A stretch of DNA of 64,000 bases from contig NC_044916.1 of NCBI RefSeq assembly GCF_003576645.1, forward strand, positions 11,042,296 through 11,106,295, given 5' to 3'. The stretch's first letter is position 1; each line of letters opens with the position of its first letter. Source of the stretch: Ipomoea triloba. Lineage: Eukaryota > Streptophyta > Magnoliopsida > Solanales > Convolvulaceae. The position numbers and the translations under genes were made by a program. The notes under the pieces were generated by a model. That model had not been told where the DNA came from and searched no databases. It was given only the letters and a program-made list of their open reading frames with translations. Of this stretch, positions 34,496-46,600 are shown piece by piece.

Positions 34496-36643
34496 TGTTG
34501 GTCCCGATAGGGTGGTGAAAAGTCTAGAGGGGGGAGGGTGGTGAATAGACTTTTCTAACAATTAAAAACTTTATAACACTTCAACCAAAGAGATTTCAAG
34601 TGAATAAATTCAACTTGAAATGTGCAGCGGGATATTGTACGGTAAAGTGCTATAAAATAAAACTGCGTAAAACTGAAGAGATACTTTACATGCAATCGAT
34701 AGAAAGACTTATAATAGCTCAAAGAATATGTATGCAAAGTTTGAGCCACATGCAAATGTGGGAACACACAAACCCATATGATATGATCTACACAGTACGT
34801 AAAGGGTTAGTGAGTTAAAACATGCAAATATGTAAAGTGCAGTAAAGTAAATGAGAGGCAGAGATTTATAGTGGTTCGGAGATGGTGTAATTCTCCTACT
34901 CCACTTCTTCCTTGCTCCAAGGAAGGTTTCCACTATCTTCAATCACCCAGATACAACAGTGAAACTCCTGAGTGTTACGCACAAAGCTACACTCAACCAC
35001 GAGCTCTCCGCACAAAGCTAAGCTCCCGAGCGCTACGCACAAAGCTACTCTCCCCGAACGCTACGCACAAAGCTACGTTCCCGAACGCTACGCACAAAGC
35101 TACGTTCCAACTAAGTGTTACGCACAAAGCTGCACTTAGTTCACCCGAGTGTTACGCACCCAGCTACACTCCTTTCTACTCTCAGTAGAGATACAACTTT
35201 TGTTTAAAGAAATAAAGATTTCTTTTTCTAAGACTTGAAATCCTCTCGTGTATAGCTCAATATCTCAGCACTTTTTATTTTCCGTTGTAAGTCCGATCGA
35301 TTCTGTATCTCGTCACCTCTGTATGTCGTTATAGTCTTCAAGTCTTCTTGGGCTTTTTATAATTCAAAGAATTATTTGCCCGTTATGAACATTCAAATTT
35401 TGAACGTTCACTTGATCTGATTGGTCATTCCAATCTGATCTTGATGGCCATACCTTCTCATTTAATGACCATACCGTTGATCTGATAACTTGCCAAATTG
35501 ATATGATAAAATCTCAATTTTGATCTGCTCATTTAATTGTTCACAAAGTCTTCTTTTACGGCTTGATTGATCTTGAAACTTGTAGCCTCCAATTCTTGAC
35601 TTTGTTGCCTTCTCAGCTTAATATTGCGGACTTTGTATCCTTCAGAGCTTGATATTTTTGACTTTGTTGCAATCTTGATTTGATTCCTTGGGTAAGTTGA
35701 TCTTTCAAAATATTTTCCAGGTGGTTCTTGCTTGAGTATGAATAATGATCTTCAGAAAATCAGCACCTTCAAATTTCTTCTGGTTCAGGGTATTACGTAC
35801 TGAACCCAAAATATTTGAGGCATGCAAAAATGACTAAGTGTAAGTCACACTCTTAGTTGCTTCATAGCATGCTCCATAGGACTTTAACATAGCCTTCACG
35901 CGTGTAGAAATGGTGTAGTGTTCACGCGTATGTAATCCATGCAAAGTTGCTCCATGTTGACTTTGACTTCTTCCATCACTTGCTCCATTGATCAAAACTA
36001 GCTCTATTGACCAAAACTAGCTCCAAAGGTCTTGGCCGTGTGACTAGCTCCAAAGCTTCTTCCTTAGCATTAAAATGTAGCAAGTATGATTCGAATGCTA
36101 AACCTGTAAGTATGTTTCTAAGCCTTTAACCATTTCTCCATTTCAACTCATTTGATCATATTCACCAAACAACTATATTTGATCCTTCTTAGCATTGTGT
36201 AGCGTATGGTGTAGAGATAGTGGATCTTGAACTTCTTCTCGCCCTTGACTATTTGACTTGAACTTCCTCCATTGGACTTTGACTAGCTCCATGAGTTGCT
36301 CCATAAGTTCCTCTATTGACCCAAAAATTGACTTTGAGCCGTGATACTACTAGCTCCATTTCTTGCTCTCCAAAATTCAAAATGTTCTCAATAAGATTCA
36401 AACTTGTGTCTTTTAGCAAAGATAATTTGGCCTTGTCCATTAGATCATATACACTCATGTGTATAGTGGAAGCAAATGACTTACAAGAGTCATGACAAAA
36501 TGAACTCTAATAAGCAATAATTCGAACCAATCTAATGTCATGACTTGTCTTCCGGGTCCAAACCCTACACTCAAAAAATAAAATAGGGAATTTCTAAAAA
36601 TACAATTTGGCTCATCAAAACTATTACAATTTTATTCCTAACA
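34496..36643 (-). repeat. Copia 5' LTR (2148 bp)
   Basis: TGTTGG...CTAACA, flanked on the left by the primer-binding site and on the right by the hAT sequence. It holds the same 27-30 bp minisatellite as its partner (34968-35175). It differs from the 3' LTR by scattered substitutions and by the segment lost there. Confidence 0.92.
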
Positions 36644-37414
36644 AGGGGTCATCCATATACATGTATATGTATACATATATCTATTATAGTGTTATAATTA
36701 TATTAAAAAACAAAAAATTAGTGTTATAATTATATTAGAAAACAAAAAATTAAGAATAGATGGGACTGCATGAAGCTGAGAATCGACGCTTAATTAAATA
36801 ATTTATAAATTTAATCGACATAGGGAGTCGAGGACACCTAATTATCTTTTATCTATTAGAATTGACACCCTAACCAACTAACTCATTTGTCTGCTTCAAT
36901 AAAAATTCCAATTCGATTAATCAACGATTGTTCATTTGTTTGCCAGTTTGGGCCCCATTGTCCGTTGTAACTTGTAAGTTTTTTTCTATTTGTAATTTGT
37001 TCTGTCTTTATTTCCTATTCAACACAGCACACCTATAGGGCATTAGGGATTTAGTGCCATAAATCTATAATCCTCTAATGAGTAATGTTTATTTGAATAA
37101 TGAATTTTGTGATTTCTGTAATTCTAAAATATCTATATATATAATTTTTGAATTATAATTACCCTGAGTTACTGAGTTTTGTCTAATCCATTATATTTAC
37201 AGGGATAGATAGTGAAAGAAGAAATGAACAAAAAGTCATAGTTGTGGAGCTATTTGTGATATTGACTGAGGGGAACTTTTTAAAAATAATCAAGTGCTTT
37301 TGTTCTTTTCTAGAATCACAAAGAGGGGCTATAAATAAATTTTTCAAAAAATCATAATCATTTAATGAAAATTTGAAACAATCTAAAGAAAATTTAAATG
37401 ACCAAGGCCATGTT

Positions 37415-37505
37415 AATAACGATTTTGTGTATTGGAAAGGATATGCTAGAGAATGTTAATCTTGATGCAATTATCGATGATTTTGCATAGCACGTAGAAT
37501 TTTTT
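37415..37505 (+). pseudogene. Remnant of hAT transposase C-terminus
   Basis: One plus-strand frame reads GKDMLENVNLDAIIDDFA, then a TAG, then HVEFF. The pattern ..ML..V..D.IIDDFA is the extreme C-terminus of plant hAT (zinc-finger MYM-type) transposases, after the dimerisation domain. It lies about 180 bp from the hAT right end, on the strand that would put the terminus downstream. Only this fragment is left. Confidence 0.6.
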
Positions 37506-37678
37506 TGTCATGATTACTTTTGTATTTAAAAAATGTTAAAAATTTTATAATAGTATTTCATGATATTTGATATTATTATTTTTTTAGTATCATTACATTT
37601 AAATTTTAGTTTTTCATATGAGGGGCCCATTTTTTTTTAATTTCGCCCAGGGCCTCTAAATTGTTTGGACCGGCCCTG

Positions 37679-37722
<44 letters not shown>
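37679..37722. repeat. (TA)n microsatellite at the hAT insertion site
   Basis: A long TA run directly right of the hAT 3' target duplication. TA-rich DNA was probably the target. Confidence 0.9.
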
Positions 37723-37725
<3 letters not shown>

Positions 37726-38909
37726 CAAATTCATTTACAAGACTATTCAACAATTCTTGGCTAAATTTCACACTCAACAAAATAATGAACATGCATCAAT
37801 TATCAATATAAGGATTTCTAGTATGCACCATATACTCAAACATCAAATACATGTTTTAGCTATATACTAAAACATAAAATAAGGGCAAGGCATGAGATTC
37901 AAATCCACTTACTTGGCACAACTCCTAGAGTTTCCTCAATTCTCTTCACTTTTGAAAGCTTGATCACACACTTCTACTATCATCAATCCCACACAACAAC
38001 ACACATCACACACTTCTACTATCATCAATCCCACACAACAACACACAACAAATAATCATATAAGCATATATATATATAAACAACACACAACAAATAATCA
38101 TATAAGCATATATATATATACACTAACTTAGGATTACTATAAAAACAAAGAAAACACTTACTATTAACCACCAAAGCTTTTCTCCCATGATGAAGATTAA
38201 ATCAAAAGAAAAGATGAAGAAGAAGATGGAGTTTTTTTTTTTGTTTTCTGTTGAAATTTTTTTTCTCGGCAAAAGGGAACTAGGAAGATCACTAGATCAA
38301 TTCCTTATTTGAATGAAGAATAATGGACAAGAAAGGATAATTTGATTTGAAACTCTCAATCAATCATTTCATTTGATTTGGACTTCCTAAATAACTCTTG
38401 TAACCTCCAATCAAATGATATATATTATTTGTAAAATAATTTTTTGATTTCAAATATTACTAACACAGATATAAATATAGCATATAGTAGACACACACGC
38501 ATACATGAGTACACATAATAGTGTATATATGGTCAAAAATAATATATACTAATATTATGTATTCAAACATATGCATACTATACTTTACGTAGTACTTATA
38601 TATATACTACAATATATATATAAGTTTACGTAATATATGTTCATACTACAATATATACACTTTTTTAAAATATAATTAGTACTTCACATATTTCAAAATA
38701 TAGTAATTCAAAATATAATCATAATAATACAATTATTAAAAATACTATATAGTATAAGAATTTATTGATCCAAATGAATATGACTCATAGCTCAAATGAA
38801 TATGAATATAGGAATAGAGTTCAATGAATATGGTTTAGAGACCAAATGAACATTGAGGAAGAAATAGGATTCAAATGAACGAAATTGGGAGCAGAAAAAA
38901 ATTTCAGGT
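37723..38909. other. A/T-rich flank, perhaps an old LTR in minus orientation
   Basis: No gene. On the minus strand the order TCTTCTTCATC, a GAGAAAA-purine stretch, and a CTTATTT-rich leader resembles the transcribed start of the gypsy LTR family (compare 46270-46120 complement), but similarity is weak. The stretch 37970-38110 shows staircase duplications of CATCAATCCCACACAACAAC and ATAATCATATAAGCATATA. Confidence 0.35.
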
Positions 38910-40263
38910 ATTACTGTAACACCCCGGCCCGGCTATATCGTACATCCGGACACTAGTACAAAAAAAGCCATATGCTACACCTGTAAAAGTGTTTTCGCTA
39001 CACCTCTACAGGTGTAGCCTATGGTACAGTCGCTGAAAGGGTAGGCTTTACGCGGCACCCGTTACGGGTGCCGCGTAAAGCATTTAATTTTCTTTTTTTT
39101 TTAATTAAATACTTTCCGCGGCACCTGTAGCGGAGCAGGTGCGGAAAGTATTAAAATAATATTATNAATCCCACACAACAACACACAACAAATAATCATA
39201 TAAGCATATATATATATACACTAACTTAGGATTACTATAAAAACAAAGAAAACACTTACTATTAACCACCAAAGCTTTTCTCCCATGATGAAGATTAAAT
39301 CAAAAGAAAAGATGAAGAAGAAGATGGAGTTTTTTTTTTTGTTTTCTGTTGAAATTTTTTTTCTCGGCAAAAGGGAACTAGGAAGATCACTAGATCAATT
39401 CCTTATTTGAATGAAGAATAATGGACAAGAAAGGATAATTTGATTTGAAACTCTCAATCAATCATTTCATTTGATTTGGACTTCCTAAATAACTCTTGTA
39501 ACCTCCAATCAAATGATATATATTATTTGTAAAATAATTTTTTGATTTCAAATATTACTAACACAGATATAAATATAGCATATAGTAGACACACACGCAT
39601 ACATGAGTACACATAATAGTGTATATATGGTCAAAAATAATATATACTAATATTATGTATTCAAACATATGCATACTATACTTTACGTAGTACTTATATA
39701 TATACTACAATATATATATAAGTTTACGTAATATATGTTCATACTACAATATATACACTTTTTTAAAATATAATTAGTACTTCACATATTTCAAAATATA
39801 GTAATTCAAAATATAATCATAATAATACAATTATTAAAAATACTATATAGTATAAGAATTTATTGATCCAAATGAATATGACTCATAGCTCAAATGAATA
39901 TGAATATAGGAATAGAGTTCAATGAATATGGTTTAGAGACCAAATGAACATTGAGGAAGAAATAGGATTCAAATGAACGAAATTGGGAGCAGAAAAAAAT
40001 TTCAGGTATTACTGTAACACCCCGGCCCGGCTATATCGTACATCCGGACACTAGTACAAAAAAAGCCATATGCTACACCTGTAAAAGTGTTTTCGCTACA
40101 CCTCTACAGGTGTAGCCTATGGTACAGTCGCTGAAAGGGTAGGCTTTACGCGGCACCCGTTACGGGTGCCGCGTAAAGCATTTAATTTTCTTTTTTTTTT
40201 AATTAAATACTTTCCGCGGCACCTGTAGCGGAGCAGGTGCGGAAAGTATTAAAATAATATTAT
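38022..40263. repeat. About 1.1 kb direct duplication flanking an N (39166)
   Basis: The sequence from about 38022 to 39165 is repeated at 39167-40263, apart from an extra 45-bp step in the left copy. The repeated block contains both the gypsy 3' end (38915; repeated near 40013) and the CACTA start (38951; repeated near 40049). Two identical copies joined by a lone N strongly suggest one real copy. Confidence 0.88.
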
Positions 40264-40391
40264 ATTTTGGACTTTCCGCGGCACCAGCTCCGCTACAGGT
40301 GCCGCGGAAAGTATTTTTTAAAAAATATAATATGACTTTCCGCTACACCTGCTAGAGCGGGTGTAGCGGAAAGTATTTTTTTAAAAAAAAA

Positions 40392-40425
<34 letters not shown>

Positions 40426-40430
40426 TCTCT
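38951..40430 (+). mobile_element. CACTA transposon left end with subterminal hairpins
   Basis: CACTAGTACAAAAAAAGCC at 38951 (duplicated near 40049) is a typical CACTA terminus and sits inside the gypsy 3' LTR end. Behind it are several palindromes with related stems: GCTACACCT/AGGTGTAGC, GCTTTACGCGGCACCCG with a three-base loop (39045-39081), ACTTTCCGCGGCACC (about 40269-40310) and ACTTTCCGCTACACC (about 40334-40374). CACTA elements carry such subterminal repeats as transposase-binding sites. I could not find the opposite TACTAGTG end, so the right limit is unknown. Confidence 0.7.
40395..40427. repeat. (TA)n microsatellite
   Basis: A TA run after the last CACTA hairpin. Confidence 0.85.
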
Positions 40431-40730
40431 CTTGATATAATTTCTCCCTAATAACAATAAAATTTATACATTAATTGTCTAATTCTTTTCTCACTTAAGT
40501 TAAAGCAGAAGGTAAATAATCATTTACATAGAATTTGTCCCCAATAAATGTAAGCGATTTTGAATGTAGAGGCTGAGTTGCAAGTCATAAAAAATACTGT
40601 TAGAAACACAACCAATTTCTGATCATAATATTTAGGAAAAATAATAATGTCTTGAAAACATACTTTACTCTCCAACATATACTATAACGTGACTAAAAAG
40701 AAATACCAAAAGCTTTCAGAACAGACTCAC

Positions 40731-42050
40731 AATCTTGGCTTTCTCTTCATCAATTTTAGCTGCAGCTAGTTCTTTGTTTTGTTCAGCCATTCCCTGAGTC
40801 AATGTCTTTATGGTGGCCCTAGCTAGGTCTTCAACACACTTTAATTTAACAAAGAGTTCTTGTGCATATAGACAGTATAATAAAGGGTGATTGCCACAGG
40901 TTATAACAAAGCTATCTGAATTCTGAACTTCTGCTATCAGCCTATCACAATATTAACATCATTTTATCTCCCTCCAAAACAATTAGAGTTGTTCCAACAA
41001 TGTCATGCAAAATATTTACTTTTCATTAATTGCTTCATTGATATTGTTAGTGTATTTTGTCTTGTCTTTTCCTAAGTCTTGTATGTCAGTAGTAGTTACC
41101 TTGAGCAGCCCAAGCATTTACTCTTGTGTCTCATTTGAATGACTAAATATGTTGTGGCCTTGTGTAATCTCAATTCTGAAGCTTAATAATAGAAATTCCA
41201 CTGCTTCTCAACAGAGATGATTATGTGACTATGGTTTTCTCATTCTGTTTCTGATAGGATTGCACATAAAAATTTAACAGAACAGTAGCTTACCAAGAAA
41301 ACATGTGGACTGAATAAATCCAGTGCTCAATTTTGATCCACGTTCCATTTCAACAGCGAAACCAATGTTGTCATTCTTTTTTGGGGCAAAAAACTCACTA
41401 CCATCCCCAGACTCATTGTCAGAATCCAAACAAATCAACTTACTAGTTCCTGGCACAGAACAAAGACATAAAGTAAATGAAGACATAATTGGTCAAAAGA
41501 AATACATTGCATAAGGAATATATTCAAATGAGTTTTAATTTGTACAATATTCCAGCACATAGCCTATGGATTCACTGTTAGTTTGGAAAAGAAAAAAACG
41601 CATTAAAAATAATGAACAAGAAATATCAGGATTTAGCCATTGGAAAATCGAATCTTGATTTCTCAGATATGGGTGTCTCCTCAACCACAGATGGTCCTAA
41701 ATAGTCATAACAAGTGAATACTTTGGTTATCGGTATTTCTTAAACAACAACAAGGTTACATAACATAGAAAGAGCAAACAACAATTTTTAAAGACCAGAT
41801 GAGAAGCATCACCAATTATTGATCGCATTGAGTAAACATAAGACCACAGATTATGATCAGGATAATAGTAATTAATAAATTATCAATCCAATTTACTTTT
41901 AGGCTTAAAATAAGCTAAAAGTGGTGTATTTTCCAAAGATTTGATAGTTACTTGGCCAGCCCTTTGAGGGCAACATTGTCTCTATCAAAGTCTGCATACA
42001 TGGAGTGGTACGCCCATAAGAGGCGTTGTATTCAACACTGCCAAATCAAA
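40731..42050 (-). pseudogene. Spliced fragments of an unidentified gene inside element D
   Basis: At least three minus-strand exon-like pieces have splice-like borders. About 42040-41950 reads EYNASYGRTTPCMQTLIE and LPSKGWPS. About 41451-41294 reads SKLICLDSDNESGDGSEF and later IGFAVEMERGSKLSTGF, with acceptor TGTGCCAG and donor GTAAGC. About 40945-40731 reads NSDSFVITCGNHPLLYC, then a charged helical stretch ending ELAAAKIDEEKAKI before a GTGAGT donor. None matches a transposon protein I know, and I cannot name the gene. Host gene pieces captured by the CACTA element, or a host gene invaded by it, would both explain them. Confidence 0.45.
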
Positions 42051-42885
42051 CACTACAATTCAACTTAGTTCAATTCCTTAGAGTGGGGCAACTAATTAAT
42101 TTAACTCTCACTCTTACATTTGAAAACCGTGGGTACACTTACAATCAAGTTATAATCCCTCGGTTATCTCCATCTACTATATAGAGCACCTGATACAAGA
42201 TCTTCTACCTCCAAGTTTTTACACATCTTCGCACAGAAATAAAGATATAAATTATATCAGTAACTTTAATGTTAGCTTAACAGATTCATATACACAGTAC
42301 AGATTAATACCAGCTAAGAAACTAATATATACAGTGGCTGTTACATTTCAACTCAATCAAATTAATATCTAGGAGAAGAAGAGTGAAACTAGAGGCCGGA
42401 TGTATAATTTCTGCAAGTTACCTGCTCAATTAATCACAAGCTAAACAATAGCAGCAAGTATAACTTCTCACTTCATAATGTCAAGAACAATTGACAATAT
42501 GGGTAAACATATTATGACATAGATACCTTACTTAGAATGCATATAATAGAAATAAACCAGAAAATGGCCCTAAGACTCTAAGAACACAATTAGACATAAT
42601 ATATAAGCCTCACCTACTGTAAAGTATATCATGGCAATATGTGTTCTTTCTTAATCCCAGATTTCTTATTCCAAAGGGTTTCCTGTCAAAGAAGAAACAG
42701 ACAGACACATTGGCATCAAATGTAGTATTATTGAAGGTTGCAGCTCAGCTCAGCCTAGGCACCTTTATTATACCTAGCACAAATGTAAAAACAAAGTTAA
42801 ATTATGTAATCTCAGTAGTATATACTTTTTGTTTGGTTTTTCTTTATTCATGATTTTTTATGCCTAACTTAATCAATACTATACC
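42051..42885. other. A/T-rich stretch between gene fragments and gag; nothing recognised
   Basis: No frame with motifs, no repeat with the rest of the window. The gag similarity begins abruptly near 42890, so one edge of a deletion or insertion lies here. Confidence 0.4.
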
Positions 42886-42887
42886 TC

Positions 42888-43491
42888 TGTTATCTTTGAA
42901 TGAAGAAAACTTAAAGAAATCCAGTCCTCGCACAAATCTTCTTGCTTTGCTTGCCTCGTCTGGCACAATATCTTGAGCAAACCTCATTAGCTCCACATAC
43001 TAGTCATAGTAGACCTGCACAGTTTCTCCTTTCTGCTTCAGTCGCAAGAATTCTTCGCACTTGATTCCCTTAATTCGTTCCGTGTAAAACTGTCCCCTCA
43101 ATTCCTCCTTGAATTCCTCCCAGCCAAAGTCTGGGTTTTGCAGGAGTTTGGGTCCAGCCGTTGCCCACTAGTTATCTGCGGCTTTCGTCAAGTAATAAAC
43201 CGCAGAAGATACTCGTTGATTCGCCGGGCAATTTACTGCGTCAAGCAGTTTATCAAATGTCCGTATCCATCCTTCCAAAACCACTGGGTCATCTTCTCCC
43301 GCATAATTCGGTGGGTGTCTACTTGCTATAGCTTTAGCAAAGTCGACCCGAGGGTGTCCCTGATTTTGATTCTGGGCCTGCTGAGCCATCATAAACTCAG
43401 CCATATGTTCCATTGCCAATGCCATATGATCCATTGCCGTGGTGGCGTCGTCACGTCCCGCAGGTACATTTCGTCTTGGCGGCATTTTCAC
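42888..43491 (-). pseudogene. Ty3/gypsy gag (capsid) remnant of element D
   Basis: From MPPRRNVPAGRDD (ATG at about 43485) the frame runs through a methionine-rich stretch, then HPRVDFAKAIASRHPPNYAG, DPVVLEGWIRTFDKLLDAV and VSSAVYYLTKAADN. A TAG at 43168-43170 interrupts. The frame continues with WATAGPKLLQNPDFGWEEF, RGQFYTERIKGIKCEEFLRL, a second TAG near 43000 and YVELMRFAQDIVPDEA, the retrotransposon gag domain. It breaks off near 42888. Relatives have tryptophan at the first stop. No primer-binding site is visible between it and the LTR: the LTR tail is missing after GTGGCGGTA near 43640. Confidence 0.8.
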
Positions 43492-43639
43492 TAAACGATC
43501 GTTTCGAGTTAGCTTCCGAAATATAAAAGTTACTAAGAAGTTAGTTAACTAAACAGTTAGTATAGCAGCTTCTCAAGTTCACTCACAGCAATCATACGAA
43601 ATGATTAACACATATAAGAATGCACAAGTATCAGTCAGA

Positions 43640-46600
43640 GTACCGCCACATCTAGACTGAACCCTGTCCAACCTCGGTAGAGTCCACTCTAGATGCACAG
43701 GCTAAAGAAGAAAACTGCTTCACACACACACTTTCTACTTGACATAACCATATATTCACTTCAGCAGAACGAAACAAAAGTAGCTAGATTAGCTACGAAT
43801 ACATATACCAGAGTTGACCACTAGGGTCCCAAAACACCAAGATTAAAGTTACTTACAAACTTACTAGCCAACTAAGTTTACTATGGCTACAAAAAAATAT
43901 TTACACCAAAACAAGTCCTTCCAAAACCTTCCCTACCAACCATCTACTCCAAGAGGCGGTACACCGGTCCGGTGTACGTGCCCCATACTAGGTGCCACTC
44001 ACCCGCGAACCAGGTGAGATGATCCAAAAAGTAGCAAGGGGTGTTCACCATAGACCACTCATCCCAAGACTCCGGAGGACTGGGGTCCCACGGGTAGGGA
44101 TAAAAGACAACGAACTCTAGGGGATCACTCCCCTCTAACACCTCTATGGGATAAAACCCATGCCTAGCTTGGGCATTATCCAGAAAAGTAGGCTGCCAGT
44201 TGCGAACCGGAATGCGAGAGGGTGTAGATGGATAAGCTGGGGGAAGGCTATACTGCAGAGAGGGAGGAGCAGGTGGATCAGGAGCGTAGCCAGGAACGTA
44301 GGGGTCCTCGCCTATCAAGAACTGTGTGTAGTCATCATAGTCCATGGTCGGGAATGTAAACTAAGATGAGCTCCCTAAGCTCATCGGGCTCCAGGAGCCC
44401 ACACTAGATGACATCTGTTAAATAAAAACACATTGAAGTGTAGTTAGCACGACGGCTAAGTAAGGGATTCATGGGTCACCCAAAATCAAATAAAGGTTTG
44501 CAAAACAGATATATTCAAACAAAACCTTTATTACCATTCTCCTCATTGACACTTTACCTGTAAATAGGTTATCAAGTATAGCTCGCACAAGTAATAATTA
44601 AGAATGGAACAACAATAGAATTTCTTTAGATAAGGGATTGTTTAACAAGAAATACATTACTCAATGCATCACTAATCATTTGCGCATATAAGCAAGTAGT
44701 GGAAAAATTTTATGGACTTCGCATTTAATCACCACCCTGTACTTGAAAATCTTCCTCATAGGGAAATTCCACTAACTTTTTCTCAAAGAGGATTCATCAA
44801 CACCCTTTCTTGCTTAAACAATCATTACATCTCTCTTTAGCGTAGTTATAGAGTAACTACATTTTCATACGAAATTCTCCACTTAGTTTCTTTGTAGAAA
44901 GCGTGAGGCCTTTGGAGTATTCTCTTGACTCCCTCTCTTGACCACTTGGATCATCGAACTCGGGTTCAGTGGTCATCACCCGGTTTAACACTGATCCCCT
45001 GGACGTAAGGTTCGTTAAAATGATCCCTAGCTGGCCCTACTAGGTCCATAGAAATGACACCTACCCGGCCGGACTTTCTAGAGTAACTATACTTTAAGTG
45101 TGCACACCCCCGCAGGAATTCCTCATCCAAACGAGTTATATAGTACCCGGCGAATAGACTTCGCTCCTTCCGTATGAATGATCATACTATATATAACAAC
45201 CTTAGGCAAGGGCACTTTAAGCCACCCGAAGGCTAATCAAGGTCCTCCTCAACTTTACTAGAAACTAAGGGTTTGAAAATATTTTTCCTTCTTCCTCATC
45301 TTTCTTGAGTCAAAAATTACTTTTTGGACATATTCCACACAACCAAGTCCCAACTTGAAAACATTCAACACTCTTAACTTTGTCCAAAAGTTATATTTCT
45401 CAAAACATTTTGATAGTACACTAATTACCATACACCGGGGTAATAAAGTGTAACTATCCCACATTGTTCCATTATCACATCACATATGTACATAATACTT
45501 CATATATGTACATAAGCAATCAACATAACGCCTCACACAATTAGGCAAACTCACATAAAAGTGCACATACTACCCATATACATAGCATAATTTCCACAAT
45601 ACTCATACGTATAGGTATACACGATTAACATATATATCACATATATGTATATATACATAATACAACATTTTATTTTAATTATACATACATACCCATATTT
45701 ATGCACATATATACGGTTTTACATATATACATACATCACACGTATATATAGATATATATGAATATATACTATACTTATACGTACATACATATATTATATA
45801 ATACACCTAACATCTCTAATTTAGATATTTAGGCATATTAACTACCACATCTCCTCAACAACAATTTATACCTATATATTATGCAAAATACAACTTCCTA
45901 TGTACTATACATACAATCATGTACACAATATTTCCACCTAGATCTCATCATATTTCAACCAAACAATCAATTATCCAATTTCAAGTGACCTTAACCTACT
46001 TAAGGGATTCCTTACCTTGAGAAAGTTTACTAACACCGTAGAAAGCAAGTCTTGGACCTTTTCCCCAATTTTCACTCAAAACCCTAGGAGAAAAATTAAC
46101 ATCATAACAACAAATATTAAGAAATTAAGCTTAGATTCAAGGTCTAGGAAGGAAAATAAAGCTTTCTACCGAATAAAATTAAAGTTTTACCGAAAGACTT
46201 GAGACTTGCGAAGAAACTTTGGCTATATGGAAGTAGAGCTTTAATGGAGGAAGATGATGATCTCACTCTCTCTCTTCTCCTTGTGAATTTCGGCCAAATG
46301 AGGGGAATTTGGGGGGAAAATGGCTTTATATTTTTGATCTCACTTGGTTGACTAGTCCACATAAATTGTGGTAAAAATTTGTGACAAGTGTCACTCACTT
46401 ATGGTGGGATCTTGGAAAAATATCTTAGCTAGACTGATCGGGATTAAAACAGATGAATTCTCGGTAGAAACTAATTTAAATCAAATAATTTTCGAAACCA
46501 AAAATTTGTCCCAGACTGAAACTTAAAATTGGGCCAAGTTCGGTACACCGCGAAATTTAGCGATGTTACGATTAAAATAAATTTTCGCTGCTATGGGCTA

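Larger units (their letters stand above)
22072..36643 (-). mobile_element. Ty1/copia retrotransposon with nested gypsy LTR; near-complete
   Basis: Both LTRs begin TGTTGGTCCCGATAG on the plus strand and end TCCTAACA. The coding strand is minus: 5' LTR 34496-36643, primer-binding site 34482-34494, gag, protease, integrase, reverse transcriptase, RNase H, extra downstream ORFs, polypurine tract at 26752, 3' LTR 22072-26751. The flanks are agtgg (left) and agggg (right), a 5-bp duplication with one mismatch. The two LTRs are very similar outside the nested insertion, which points to a fairly recent insertion. The order INT before RT is that of copia. Confidence 0.92.
22011..37678. mobile_element. 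hAT-type DNA transposon, split by a nested copia element (TSD cttatata)
   Basis: The left end CAGGGCCGGTCC (22011) and the right end GGACCGGCCCTG (37667-37678) are perfect inverted repeats. The eight bases outside, 22003-22010 and 37679-37686, are both cttatata; an 8-bp duplication is diagnostic of hAT transposons. Without the nested copia element (22072-36643) the hAT is about 1.1 kb. A degenerate C-terminal transposase stretch survives near 37420-37500. A 43-bp tandem repeat (GTGTTATAATTATATTA...) lies at 36680-36760. Confidence 0.9.

Noticed and set aside
38915..38950. A separate short LTR element starting TGTAACACCCCGG on the plus strand
   Set aside because: It is the reverse complement of the 3' end of the gypsy family, and its flank attac matches the far end of element D, so it belongs to that element.
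39045..40374. CRISPR-like array because of regular palindromes
   Set aside because: The palindromes differ in sequence and spacing, lie behind a CACTA terminus, and the genome is a plant's.
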